DNA from: UMGS172 sp045546915 | GTDB taxonomy: Bacteria; Bacillota; Clostridia; Oscillospirales; Acutalibacteraceae | Assembly (NCBI GenBank): GCA_045546915.1 | Contig: JAZQDU010000017.1 | Coordinates: forward strand, 1-20,178 | Reading direction: 5' to 3' | DNA: 20,178 nt | In this document: positions 7,338 through 15,252 of the stretch, one piece after another | How positions within the stretch are numbered: position 1 is the first letter of the stretch | Layout: each line of letters opens with the position of its first letter | The notes under the pieces: generated by a model | Told to the model about the DNA's origin: nothing | The model's database searches: none | Seen by the model: only the letters and a program-made list of their open reading frames with translations | Made by a program: the position numbers and the translations under genes

Positions 7338-7817
7338 TTATTCACTCACAATTATGCACACAGAATGAGCAGCGGCACCTTCACCGCAACCGGTAAATCC
7401 TAATTTTTCCTCAGTTGTTGCCTTGACATTAACATCACTTTCGGATATCTCACAATCGGTCGCAATATTCTTCACCATTTGAGGAATAAATGGTGCAAGT
7501 TTTGGTTTTTGCATAATAATTGTTGCATCAATATTTGAAACTGAAAAACCATTTTCCTTAATTTTTCGTACCACTTCACGAAGTAAAATACGGCTGTCAG
7601 CACCACGGTATTTTTCGTCGGTATCAGGAAAGTGTTTACCGATATCGCCTAATGCAGCGGCACCAAGCAAAGCGTCACTAATAGCGTGAAGCAAAACGTC
7701 AGCATCAGAATGGCCTAAAAGCCCTTTATCGTAAGGGACTTCTACCCCGCCTAAAATTAATTTTCTATTATCACACAAGCGGTGCACATCATATCCGTGA
7801 CCAATTCGAAATTTCAT
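7338..7817 (-). CDS. ispF: 2-C-methyl-D-erythritol 2,4-cyclodiphosphate synthase IspF
   Basis: IspF is the fifth enzyme of the MEP isoprenoid pathway. It cyclises the CDP-linked intermediate to methylerythritol cyclodiphosphate and releases CMP. The 159-residue protein has the metal ligands D10 and H12 in GYDVH, then LLGHSDADVLLHA and DIGKHFPDTD, all family hallmarks. I start it at the ATG at 7817, because AGAGGTG lies six bases before it. A GTG three codons earlier is itself part of that ribosome binding site and is unlikely to be used. It follows ispD by 11 bases, so the two pathway enzymes are made from one transcript. Confidence 0.95.
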   Translation of the reverse strand: MKFRIGHGYDVHRLCDNRKLILGGVEVPYDKGLLGHSDADVLLHAISDALLGAAALGDIGKHFPDTDEKYRGADSRILLREVVRKIKENGFSVSNIDATIIMQKPKLAPFIPQMVKNIATDCEISESDVNVKATTEEKLGFTGCGEGAAAHSVCIIVSE

Positions 7818-7828
7818 AACGTTCACCT

Positions 7829-8542
7829 CTAAAACAACATTTCGGCAATTTTCAAATCCTCTGCCGTTGTGATTTTAATATTTTTATAGTCACCTTCCAC
7901 TGTATAAACATTGTAACCCAACGCCTCTACAAGTGAGCAATCATCGGTAAAAGTATCAAGCACAAACTGTGACTTATTTACGGCGTCCCTATAAAGTTCG
8001 GTTTTAAAACCTTGCGGCGTTTGTACCGAAACAAGGGTTTCACGGTCGGGTGTAGACAAAACCTTACCCTCTTTATCAACCACTTTAACCGTATCTTTAA
8101 GTTTTACGACACAGGTGGCTGCACCGTGATATTTAGCGGCATCAATGACCCTTAATATACATTCTTCGCTCACAAAAGGTCTTGCTCCATCGTGCACCAA
8201 AACTATATCGCCGTTGGCGGCTTCAAGTCCGTTAGCAACCGAACGCTGTCGACAGTTACCGCCTTCGACAATATCACTAACCTTACTAAATCCAAACTTT
8301 TCGCACATTTGTTGCATTTTCAAAACACTTTCACTTTTTGTAACAACAACAATGTTATCAACATGGGAACATTTTTGAAACACTTGTATTGTTCGCGCGC
8401 CAATCGGCATCCCGCCAACCTCGGCAAATATTTTATCAATACCGTTCATTCTCGAAGAATTACCGCCACACACCACAATGACCGATACCGTATGACGTTC
8501 ATCCTGAACAGTACTATACTCAAGTCTACATTCCGTAATCAC
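7829..8542 (-). CDS. ispD: 2-C-methyl-D-erythritol 4-phosphate cytidylyltransferase IspD
   Basis: IspD transfers CMP from CTP to methylerythritol 4-phosphate. The 237-residue protein has the nucleotide-binding N-terminal motif (VCGGNSSRM, then GIDK carrying a Lys), HDGARPFV, TPQGFK and TDDCSLVE. The usual AAG at the start of the nucleotide loop reads VCGG here, a mild deviation. The start is a GTG at 8542 with GAGGTGG close upstream. This gives about 17 residues more than usual before the Rossmann-like strand. An intrinsic terminator ends only a few bases before the ribosome binding site, and I see no promoter in the gap, so expression may rely on readthrough from efp. Confidence 0.94.
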   Translation of the reverse strand: MITECRLEYSTVQDERHTVSVIVVCGGNSSRMNGIDKIFAEVGGMPIGARTIQVFQKCSHVDNIVVVTKSESVLKMQQMCEKFGFSKVSDIVEGGNCRQRSVANGLEAANGDIVLVHDGARPFVSEECILRVIDAAKYHGAATCVVKLKDTVKVVDKEGKVLSTPDRETLVSVQTPQGFKTELYRDAVNKSQFVLDTFTDDCSLVEALGYNVYTVEGDYKNIKITTAEDLKIAEMLF

Positions 8543-8553
8543 GGTCCACCTCT

Positions 8554-8584
8554 AAAAAAAGGCATCCGCGTTGCCACGGATGCC
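8554..8584 (-). terminator. Intrinsic terminator between the CD1247-type gene and ispD
   Basis: The minus strand has GGCATCCG pairing perfectly with CGGATGCC (8561-8584) over an 8-base loop, followed at once by seven T (8554-8560). The ispD ribosome binding site begins about three bases further on. Confidence 0.9.
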
Positions 8585-8627
8585 CGAATGACAATGTAAC
8601 AGCCAAAAAGCTATACAAAGTTAAGGA

Positions 8628-9023
8628 TTATTCATCGTCTTCGGAGCAACCCGAGCAACCGTCACAGCTAAAATCAAACTCAAGTTCTTCTCCGCAGTTG
8701 GGGCATTTAATGCCGCCTTCATCAATCATCTCGTCATCGAGATAAATTATATCATGACAAGTGGGACACTCTACTTCATAGCAGAAATCGTCTTCACAAT
8801 CGTCATCGTAATCGTAATCCTCATCCTCGTAAAAATCTTCTTCTAAAGTAGCAAGGTCTTCATCAACTGCATCAAGTTGCTCGTTGATTTCGCCGATAGC
8901 GGCAGCCATATCCTCAAGAACATCGATAATAGCCTTAACTACCTTATCTTTAGCCTCGTTCTCACAAAATCCTGCGTTCTCAGCAAGACCTTTAATGTAT
9001 GCAACCTTTTCAGATACTGTCAT
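8628..9023 (-). CDS. CD1247-type small acidic zinc-ribbon protein
   Basis: This 131-residue protein has an N-terminal helical part (1-62, starting MTVSEKVAYIKGLAENA). A very acidic linker follows (about 62-80, almost all Asp, Glu and Tyr). A zinc ribbon has CPTC at 86-89 and CPNC at 107-110. The tail has three more cysteines (120, 123 and 126). The N-terminal part resembles the clostridial CD1247 domain family, whose function is not known to me. It sits directly downstream of efp with AAGGAG before its ATG, and a terminator follows. The two genes probably share a transcript, so a role near translation is possible but unproven. Confidence 0.85.
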   Translation of the reverse strand: MTVSEKVAYIKGLAENAGFCENEAKDKVVKAIIDVLEDMAAAIGEINEQLDAVDEDLATLEEDFYEDEDYDYDDDCEDDFCYEVECPTCHDIIYLDDEMIDEGGIKCPNCGEELEFDFSCDGCSGCSEDDE

Positions 9024-9059
9024 GGTTTTCTCCTTCTGCCAAAAGGCGAGTATATTAAA

Positions 9060-9082
9060 ATTATTGCTTATTTAGCAATAAT
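9060..9082 (-). other. AT-rich hairpin just after efp
   Basis: ATTATTGCT pairs with AGCAATAAT in a perfect 9-bp stem with a 5-base loop, starting at the efp stop codon and followed by TTTAATAT. The stem is AU-rich and the T-run is short. It may be a leaky terminator or mRNA 3'-end stabiliser between efp and the zinc-ribbon gene. Confidence 0.45.
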
Positions 9083-9639
9083 TATGCACGCTCCATGTAT
9101 TCACCGGTTCTGGTATCGATACGAATCATATCTCCCTCGTTAATAAAGAGAGGAACGCGAATTTCACAACCGGTCTCCAAAGTAGCAGGTTTAGTTGCGT
9201 TAGTAGCAGTATTGCCTGCAAAACCGGGGTCAGTCTGAGTAACTGCAAGTTCAACAAATGTTGGGGGCTCTACACCGAAAACTTTGCCTTTGTATGACAA
9301 AACCTTGCAAACCATGTTTTCTTTAACGAACTTAAAGTTGTCGCCAAGTTCATTCTTGCTGACAGGAATAAGTTCATATGTTTCAGAATCCATGAAGTAA
9401 TAAAGGTCGCCATCGGCGTAAGAATACTCCATGTCCTTTCTCTCAACAAATGCTGTGGGGAATTTTTCAGTAGGATTGAATGTTCTTTCAACAACAGAGC
9501 CTTCAATAACATTTCTGATTTTTGTTCTTACGAATGCTGCGCCTTTACCGGGTTTTACATGCTGGAATTCAATAATCTGATAGACCTTTCCATCCATTTC
9601 AAAAGTAACACCGTTTCTAAAATCGCCGGCTGTAACCAT
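9082..9639 (-). CDS. efp: Translation elongation factor P
   Basis: EF-P binds between the P and E sites and relieves ribosome stalling at proline runs. The 185-residue length and three beta-barrel domains are standard. The domain I tip loop reads HVKPGKGAAFVR with Lys at position 32, the position that B. subtilis modifies with 5-aminopentanol. No modification gene is present here. The C-terminal part carries the conserved NEGDMIRIDTRTGEYMER. The ATG is preceded by GGAGG, and a promoter lies in the 76-base gap behind the peptidase gene. An M24 peptidase gene upstream of efp is a common arrangement in Bacillota. Confidence 0.97.
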   Translation of the reverse strand: MVTAGDFRNGVTFEMDGKVYQIIEFQHVKPGKGAAFVRTKIRNVIEGSVVERTFNPTEKFPTAFVERKDMEYSYADGDLYYFMDSETYELIPVSKNELGDNFKFVKENMVCKVLSYKGKVFGVEPPTFVELAVTQTDPGFAGNTATNATKPATLETGCEIRVPLFINEGDMIRIDTRTGEYMERA

Positions 9640-9670
9640 ATTTTTATACCTCCATTATAGAACTGAGATT

Positions 9671-9699
9671 ATTTTACATTATTTGTCATTACTTTTCAA
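9671..9699 (-). promoter_or_regulatory. Promoter of efp
   Basis: The minus strand has TTGAAA (9694-9699), a 17-base spacer and TAAAAT (9671-9676), with the efp ribosome binding site GGAGG downstream. No terminator separates the upstream peptidase gene, so efp may be read from both sources. Confidence 0.7.
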
Positions 9700-9715
9700 G
9701 TGCTTTTTTACATCT

Positions 9716-10768
9716 TTAAAGAATAATAAGCGAATTTTTACACATTGTTAGTGTTTTATTGCCGTTTTTTGTAACAACTATCATATCTTCTACCCTTACA
9801 CCGAACTCATTTTCGATATAAATTCCGGGTTCGTCGGTAACAACATGACCTGCTTTTAAGATTTTATCGCATTTTGGAGAAAGACTTGGGGTTTCATGAA
9901 TTTCAAGTCCTACGCTGTGTCCCGTGCTGTGAGTAAAGAATTCGCCGTATCCGGCCTGTTCAATAACATTCCTTGCCGCTTTATCGACGTCGGAACATTT
10001 CACACCGTCGCAAATCAAACTTCTTGCCGACTCCATCGCTTTTACAACCGTATTATAAACATCAACCATTTTATCGGTTGCGTATCCTACTGCAACGGTA
10101 CGAGTCATATCGCTATGATATCCGTTATAAACTGCGCCAAAATCAATTATAACAAAATCACCGTTTGATATTTTATTGTCATCGGGTACTCCGTGTGGCA
10201 TGGCAGATTTTTTACCTGCCACTACTATAGTATCGAACGACGGTTTACTGGAGCCGAATATTTTACACTTATATTCCAATAACGCTGCTATTTCCTGTTC
10301 CGATACACCGGGCTTTATAAAATTCAGCGTTTCCTCAAAGGCTTTTTCAGCAATACGCTGTGCCTTTGTAATACACTCAATTTCAAAATCGTTCTTTATC
10401 TCACGAAGTTGCTCTAATAGTTCCGATAATCCCGAAAGACTGAGTATTTCTGCATTATCAACCGCTTGATTTATCCAATTAAGAAAGGATACCGTAATAT
10501 TATTTTCAACGTGAACTGTTTTTATATTCTGACACTTAAAAAAGTCGTTTATCTGCTCTTTTGCGTCTTTAAGCAATACAACTTCACAGTTTTTAACCAG
10601 GTTTTTTGCTGCTAAAATATATCTTCCGTCAACCAAAAGAACAGCCTTTTTTTGTGAAACAAGCAAATATCCCAAAGACGAATCAAAACCCGTTAGATAT
10701 TTGCGGTTAATATCGGTATAAATTAAAGCAGCACTGTTTTGCGATAACCAACCTTTAATTCTTTCCAT
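9716..10768 (-). CDS. M24-family Xaa-Pro aminopeptidase (aminopeptidase P/PepQ-like)
   Basis: This cytosolic metallopeptidase should remove N-terminal residues before proline or cleave Xaa-Pro dipeptides; the sequence does not distinguish these. The 350-residue protein has a creatinase-like N-terminal domain (about 1-125) and a pita-bread catalytic domain. The five dimetal ligands are visible: D209 and D220 in the segment IIDFGAVYNGYHSDMTRT, H284 in HSTGHSVGLE, E313 in DEPGIY and E327 in RVED. I start it at the ATG at 10768, whose A is shared with the stop of the preceding gene (TGATG), with GAGGG upstream. A TTG one codon earlier is not needed. It forms a tight trio with yqeG and the TIM-barrel gene. 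Confidence 0.94.
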   Translation of the reverse strand: MERIKGWLSQNSAALIYTDINRKYLTGFDSSLGYLLVSQKKAVLLVDGRYILAAKNLVKNCEVVLLKDAKEQINDFFKCQNIKTVHVENNITVSFLNWINQAVDNAEILSLSGLSELLEQLREIKNDFEIECITKAQRIAEKAFEETLNFIKPGVSEQEIAALLEYKCKIFGSSKPSFDTIVVAGKKSAMPHGVPDDNKISNGDFVIIDFGAVYNGYHSDMTRTVAVGYATDKMVDVYNTVVKAMESARSLICDGVKCSDVDKAARNVIEQAGYGEFFTHSTGHSVGLEIHETPSLSPKCDKILKAGHVVTDEPGIYIENEFGVRVEDMIVVTKNGNKTLTMCKNSLIIL

Positions 10769-11625
10769 CAAACAACCCTCTTGGCATTATAGTATTGTTT
10801 CATGCTGAGTGCATCCTCACTTTGAGTTCCGTCAGATTCGCAAATAAATATTGGCTCAAGGCCTTTTTCAGATATTATATCCATCAAAGGACGACAATCG
10901 GGTCCAAACACTTCGTCAGAAAATGTTAAATGTTTTTTCTCTCCGCCGGTAGTATATTCAATCTTTGAAAAATGAGAATGAAAATGCTTTTGACGGTATT
11001 CGCCAAGACGGTTGCCAATTTCATCAATTATCGATAAAAATGCTTCCCTTGAATTAACCTGTCCCAAAGTTCTTGCGTTAAGATGGCCAAAATCGATACA
11101 AGGAATAAGTCTCTCGTCAAGTTCGCAAAGTGTCAACACTTCATTAAGGTCACCAAGTTGATTTATTTTACCCATAGTTTCGGGACAAATATGAATGTGA
11201 CCAAGACCATTATCATCAAGCGCTTTTAATGAAATTTTCATGGTATCAATAGCCAGTCGCAACGCCTCTTCGCGCGGCAGTTTACCGCATGAACCTGTAT
11301 GCACTACAATACGGTTGCCACCCATAAAATCGACCGCCCTTGCACTGCTGAGAATATAATTAACAGAATTAAGACGTTTTGCTTCATCAATACTTGACAT
11401 TGAAATATAGTAAGGTGCATGCAGTGAAATTTTAATGTTTTTTTCGGCTGCAAGACGGCCAAATTCTCTTGCTTTTTGCTCACCTACATTAACACCACGA
11501 CCGCATTGATACTCAAAACAGTCAAGCCCAATTTTTTCAATATATTCCGGCACTTGAAGACTGCCTTTATAACCCATTTCAAAAAACGATTCGGCACAAC
11601 CGGCCGGTCCAAACAAAGCAGGCAT
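10768..11625 (-). CDS. Endonuclease IV-like TIM-barrel protein (AP endonuclease family 2)
   Basis: The 285-residue protein resembles Nfo-type AP endonucleases and the related sugar-phosphate isomerase fold. Most trinuclear-zinc ligands of E. coli Nfo have counterparts at nearly the same residue numbers: H69, H109, E149, D178, H181, H216 or H218, H232 and E263. The Asp of the Asp-x-His pair is not evident (the region reads GGEKKH), so metal number or substrate may differ. It could be a true AP endonuclease for abasic-site repair or an uncharacterised TIM-barrel hydrolase or isomerase. The ATG has AAGGAG overlapping the yqeG stop, and the gene overlaps the peptidase start by one base. Confidence 0.82.
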   Translation of the reverse strand: MPALFGPAGCAESFFEMGYKGSLQVPEYIEKIGLDCFEYQCGRGVNVGEQKAREFGRLAAEKNIKISLHAPYYISMSSIDEAKRLNSVNYILSSARAVDFMGGNRIVVHTGSCGKLPREEALRLAIDTMKISLKALDDNGLGHIHICPETMGKINQLGDLNEVLTLCELDERLIPCIDFGHLNARTLGQVNSREAFLSIIDEIGNRLGEYRQKHFHSHFSKIEYTTGGEKKHLTFSDEVFGPDCRPLMDIISEKGLEPIFICESDGTQSEDALSMKQYYNAKRVV

Positions 11626-11636
11626 AGATTTTCTCC

Positions 11637-12122
11637 TTAAAATTTATCCTTCAATAATTTTTTCTCAAAATAACGTCTGATTTTAAAACTTAAACCATCT
11701 TCAAGTTTTACGGGACGAACAAGAATTGATTTTATCCCGTATAAATTTGCGCCCAAAACGTCGGTGAAAATCTGGTCACCTACAATTGCACACTCACGCT
11801 TGCTGGCTCCTGCCATTCTCCTACCCTTAGCATAACCAAACGGCAACGGTTTACATGCAAGGCTTACAAACGGTCTTGAAAGTCTGTTTGCAAACGGCTC
11901 GATTCTAAACCTTTTTGAGTTTGATACAACAACGGTTCTGATACCACATTGTTCCATTAAGTTTAGCCACTCTGTCAAACCGTCAACAAGCACCGTTCCG
12001 TGATGTGTGGAAAGTGTATTATCAACGTCTAAAAGCAAAGTTTTAACACCCATAGAACTTAACATCTCGGGTGTTATATCTGTTATTCTTCTTAACACTA
12101 AATTTGATTTTAAAATTGCCAT
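11637..12122 (-). CDS. yqeG: YqeG-family HAD-IIIA phosphatase
   Basis: This 161-residue protein belongs to the HAD superfamily. Motif I is LLLDVDNTL, motif II is the Ser in VVSNS, motif III is the Lys in the CKPLPFGYAKGRR region and motif IV is IVGDQIFTD. Related proteins include the mitochondrial Gep4 phosphatidylglycerophosphatase; the bacterial substrate is uncertain. I place the start at the ATG at 12122 with AAAGGTG upstream. A longer frame would run back through the rpsU terminator. That terminator ends right before the ribosome binding site, and I see no promoter in between. Confidence 0.9.
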   Translation of the reverse strand: MAILKSNLVLRRITDITPEMLSSMGVKTLLLDVDNTLSTHHGTVLVDGLTEWLNLMEQCGIRTVVVSNSKRFRIEPFANRLSRPFVSLACKPLPFGYAKGRRMAGASKRECAIVGDQIFTDVLGANLYGIKSILVRPVKLEDGLSFKIRRYFEKKLLKDKF

Positions 12123-12134
12123 AGTTACACCTTT

Positions 12135-12172
12135 AAAAACAAAGAAGCGGTCGGAAAGCATCCGAACGCTTC
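12135..12172 (-). terminator. Intrinsic terminator of rpsU
   Basis: The minus strand has GAAGCGTTCGGA pairing with TCCGACCGCTTC (12144-12172), 12 pairs with one mismatch and a 5-base loop. It is followed by TTTGTTTTT (12135-12143). It starts 16 bases after the rpsU stop and ends just before the yqeG ribosome binding site. Confidence 0.92.
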
Positions 12173-12188
12173 TTCAATTTGTGTTTGA

Positions 12189-12365
12189 TTAGCGGAATTT
12201 GCGCTTGCGGGCTGCTTCCGATTTCTTTTTACGCTTAACCGAAGGCTTCTCATAATGCTCTCTCTTACGGACCTCCTGGATAACTCCATCCTTCTGGGTC
12301 TGTCTCTTAAAGCGTCTAAGCGCATTCTCAAGCGATTCATTTTCTTTTACACGAACCTGACTCAT
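12189..12365 (-). CDS. rpsU: 30S ribosomal protein S21
   Basis: The 58-residue, highly basic protein matches S21 in length and sequence: an SQVRVKENESLENALRRFKR start, then REHYEKPSVKRKKKSEAARK. S21 sits in the small subunit near the anti-Shine-Dalgarno region and helps initiation. The ATG at 12365 follows a very strong GGAGGGAGGG ribosome binding site. A frame extended 16 codons upstream would include that site and is rejected. It has its own perfect-consensus promoter and a strong terminator, so it is made as a short separate mRNA even though it lies between leuS and yqeG. Confidence 0.96.
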   Translation of the reverse strand: MSQVRVKENESLENALRRFKRQTQKDGVIQEVRKREHYEKPSVKRKKKSEAARKRKFR

Positions 12366-12404
12366 TATATTCCCTCCCTCCGCCTTTTTGCAGGGGTAAT
12401 AAAC

Positions 12405-12453
12405 ATTTTTCACTATTATACACCCTAAACAATGCTAATGTCAAGTGAAAAAT
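12405..12453. repeat. 9-bp inverted repeat framing the rpsU promoter
   Basis: ATTTTTCAC (minus strand, 12445-12453) and GTGAAAAAT (12405-12413) are perfect inverted copies. The first directly abuts the -35 hexamer and the second lies one base past the -10 hexamer. It could be an operator or a structure in leuS readthrough mRNA. Confidence 0.5.
12415..12444 (-). promoter_or_regulatory. Perfect-consensus promoter of rpsU
   Basis: The minus strand has TTGACA (12439-12444), an 18-base spacer and TATAAT (12415-12420), both hexamers matching consensus fully. It lies 22 bases after the leuS stop. The predicted leader is about 40 bases. Confidence 0.92.
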
Positions 12454-12466
12454 TTAATGTTTTTAA

Positions 12467-14869
12467 TTATTTTGCAACAATATTTACAAGTTTTCCGGGT
12501 ACATAGATTTCCTTAACTACCGTTTTACCGGAAAGTTCGGAAGAAACCTTTTCGTCTTGTTTTGCAGCAGCAATAGCGTCATCCTTAGATATGTCAGCAG
12601 GTACAGTCAAACGTGCCTTTAACTTACCGTTAATCTGAACAACGATTTCTATCGAAGAATCAACGGTTTTTGCTTCGTCAAAAGTAGGCCAACTGCTGAG
12701 CGAACAAAGACCTTCGCCACCTACCTGTTGCCACATTTCCTCACACAAGTGCGGTGCAAAAGGACAAAGTATTCTAATAAAGGTTTTAAGTTCATCTACA
12801 GTCAAAGTACCGCAATCAGTAATTTCATTTAACAATGACATCATAGCGGCAATAGCGGTATTGAATTTCATATCTTCAATATCGTTGGTGACCTTTTTAA
12901 CGGTTTTATGGAATACCGTTTCAAGTTTAGGTGTTACGCCCTCACCTTTTGCTAAACCTAAAAGGTCGGCAAAACGGTCAAGGAAACGCTTGCAACCCTT
13001 AACGCTCGAATCATTCCAAGGTGCAGCCATTCCATAATCGCCCATAAAGAGAATATATACTCTTAAAACATCGGCACCAAATGCATCTACAACGTCGTTA
13101 GGGTCAACAACGTTACCCTTAGATTTACTCATTTTTTCGCCGTCTTCACCCAAGATAAGACCTTGAGCAGAACGTTTTGCATAAGGTTCCTCGGTAGGAA
13201 CTACACCGATATCATAAAGGAAACGATGCCAGAAGCGTGAATAGATAAGGTGGCGAGTAACGTGCTCCATACCGCCGTTATACCAATCAACAGGCAACCA
13301 ATATTTTAATTTTTCCATACTTGCAAGTTCGTTAGAATTATCGGGGTCGATATATCTTAAGAAATACCAAGATGAACCTGCCCACTGAGGCATTGTATCG
13401 GTTTCTCTTTTGGCTTTGTCACCGCATTTAGGACAAGTGCAATTAACAAACTCGTCAATTTTAGCAAGAGGACTCTCTCCGCCTTCACCGGGTTCAAAAT
13501 TCTGAACGGTAGGAAGTTTAAGAGGCAACTCATCATAAGGGACCGGTACCATGCCACACTTTTCGCAGTGAACAATAGGAATAGGCTCGCCCCAATATCT
13601 CTGACGGTTGAATGCCCAGTCCTTCATCTTATACTGAACACCCTTTTCGCCAATACCTTTTTCAGCGATAAACTCAAGCATTCTCTCAATAGAATCCTTT
13701 TTATTTGTGAAACCGTTAAGGAAGTCTGAGTTGACCATTTCGCCGTCGCCGGTGTATGCCTCAACTGCAATATCTCCACCTTTGATAACCTCGATAATAT
13801 CAATACCGAACTTCTTGGCGAAGTCATAGTCACGCTGGTCATGCGCAGGAACTGCCATAATAGCGCCTGTACCGTAACCCATCATAACATAATCGGATAT
13901 GTAAATGGGAATTTCCTTGCCATTCACAGGATTGATAGCAGTAATACCCTCAATCTTAACTCCAGTTTTATCTTTAACGAGTTGAGTGCGTTCAAACTCG
14001 GTCTTTTTAGCGCATTCTTCCTTGTAAGCATCAAGGTCGGCAATATTAGAAATGCTATCGCGATATTTTTCCAAAATAGGATGTTCGGGAGCAATAACCA
14101 TAAAGGTTACACCAAACAAAGTGTCACATCTTGTTGTATAAACGCGAAGTTTTTCGTCGAATTCCTTAACCTTAAAATCAACAAAAGCACCGGTGGATTT
14201 ACCAATCCAGTTTATCTGCTGTTGCTTAATGTTTTCGGGGTATTCAACCTTTTCAAGACCCTCTAAAAGTTTATCGGCATACTCGGTAATTCTAAGATAC
14301 CAAACGTCCTTAGACTTTTGGATAATATCGCTATGGCAAATATCACATTTACCGCCTTGAGAATCCTCATTTGAAAGAACAACCTTACAACTGGGGCAAT
14401 AGTTAACCAAAGCCTGGTCACGGAAAACAAGACCATGCTCAAAAAGTTTCAAGAAAATCCATTGGGTCCATTTATAATATTTTTCTTCGGTAGTATCAAT
14501 GGTTTTAGTCCAATCGAACGAGAAACCAACACGCTTTAACTGTGAAGTGAACTTTTCGATATTACGGTCGGTCAATATTCTCGGATGGGTATTGAACTTA
14601 ATCGCAGAGTTCTCGGTAGGCAAGCCGTAAGCATCAAAACCTATTGGGAACAAAACATTATAGCCCTGCATTCTTCTCTTGCGGGATACAACTTCAAGGC
14701 CTGAATATGCCTTAATATGTCCAACGTGCATGCCCGAGCCGGATGGATAAGGAAATTCAACAAGTCCATAAAACTTGGGCTTAGTCATATCCTCTGAACA
14801 AACGAAAGCATTACTTTCGTCCCAAACTTTTTGCCATTTTTCTTCGATAGATTTAAAATCGTACTTCAT
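12467..14869 (-). CDS. leuS: Leucyl-tRNA synthetase
   Basis: This enzyme charges tRNA-Leu with leucine. The 800-residue length fits the bacterial type. The class I signatures are HVGH at 48-51 (the HIGH box) and KMSKS at 579-583. The editing (CP1) domain lies in between, with the TGAIMAVPAHDQRDYDFA region. Two Cys-x-x-Cys zinc-type modules flank the editing and catalytic parts (CPSC/CDIC and CEKC/CPKC). The C-terminal part carries the anticodon-binding helices and the small C-terminal domain (VVQINGKLKARLTVP). The ATG has GGAGG inside the end of rsfS, with only two bases between the genes. Confidence 0.98.
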   Translation of the reverse strand: MKYDFKSIEEKWQKVWDESNAFVCSEDMTKPKFYGLVEFPYPSGSGMHVGHIKAYSGLEVVSRKRRMQGYNVLFPIGFDAYGLPTENSAIKFNTHPRILTDRNIEKFTSQLKRVGFSFDWTKTIDTTEEKYYKWTQWIFLKLFEHGLVFRDQALVNYCPSCKVVLSNEDSQGGKCDICHSDIIQKSKDVWYLRITEYADKLLEGLEKVEYPENIKQQQINWIGKSTGAFVDFKVKEFDEKLRVYTTRCDTLFGVTFMVIAPEHPILEKYRDSISNIADLDAYKEECAKKTEFERTQLVKDKTGVKIEGITAINPVNGKEIPIYISDYVMMGYGTGAIMAVPAHDQRDYDFAKKFGIDIIEVIKGGDIAVEAYTGDGEMVNSDFLNGFTNKKDSIERMLEFIAEKGIGEKGVQYKMKDWAFNRQRYWGEPIPIVHCEKCGMVPVPYDELPLKLPTVQNFEPGEGGESPLAKIDEFVNCTCPKCGDKAKRETDTMPQWAGSSWYFLRYIDPDNSNELASMEKLKYWLPVDWYNGGMEHVTRHLIYSRFWHRFLYDIGVVPTEEPYAKRSAQGLILGEDGEKMSKSKGNVVDPNDVVDAFGADVLRVYILFMGDYGMAAPWNDSSVKGCKRFLDRFADLLGLAKGEGVTPKLETVFHKTVKKVTNDIEDMKFNTAIAAMMSLLNEITDCGTLTVDELKTFIRILCPFAPHLCEEMWQQVGGEGLCSLSSWPTFDEAKTVDSSIEIVVQINGKLKARLTVPADISKDDAIAAAKQDEKVSSELSGKTVVKEIYVPGKLVNIVAK

Positions 14870-14871
14870 TT

Positions 14872-15237
14872 TTATGCCTCCAACTCGTTATCGAGAATCT
14901 GTGTTAAATCAATATTTTCGCCGTCATTCCACAAATGGTCAAGTGAGAAATAATCCCTCGAAACCTTGCCAAATACGTGTATTACAACAGTACCGTAATC
15001 AAGTAAAAGCCAATCAGAAGAACGTCCCTCTATATGATTGGGAGTAACGCCTGCTTCCTTTAATTTTTCTTCAACCGCATCGGCAAGTGCCTTTACATGA
15101 GAATTAGACGTCGCTGTGCAAATCACAAAATAATCAGCAATGTCCGAAACATCCTCAATTTTTATAGCACAAAGTTCCATCGCTTTTTTGTCATTTAAAG
15201 CATTAGCGGCAATTTTCATTAATTCAAACGATTCCAT
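14872..15237 (-). CDS. rsfS: Ribosome silencing factor RsfS
   Basis: RsfS (Iojap family) binds large-subunit protein L14 and blocks subunit joining in slow growth. The 121-residue protein shows the family segments DYFVICTATSNSHVKALAD and DWLLLDYGTVVIHVF. I start it at the ATG at 15237, which has GAGGG six bases upstream; the TTG one codon earlier is less likely. It lies between yqeK and leuS as in many Bacillota. Confidence 0.95.
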   Translation of the reverse strand: MESFELMKIAANALNDKKAMELCAIKIEDVSDIADYFVICTATSNSHVKALADAVEEKLKEAGVTPNHIEGRSSDWLLLDYGTVVIHVFGKVSRDYFSLDHLWNDGENIDLTQILDNELEA

Positions 15238-15252
15238 CAATTTCCCTCTTTT

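Noticed and set aside
12366..12413. Upstream extension of rpsU by 16 codons
   Set aside because: The extension contains the strong ribosome binding site and begins around the predicted transcript start, so the short 58-residue S21 is correct.
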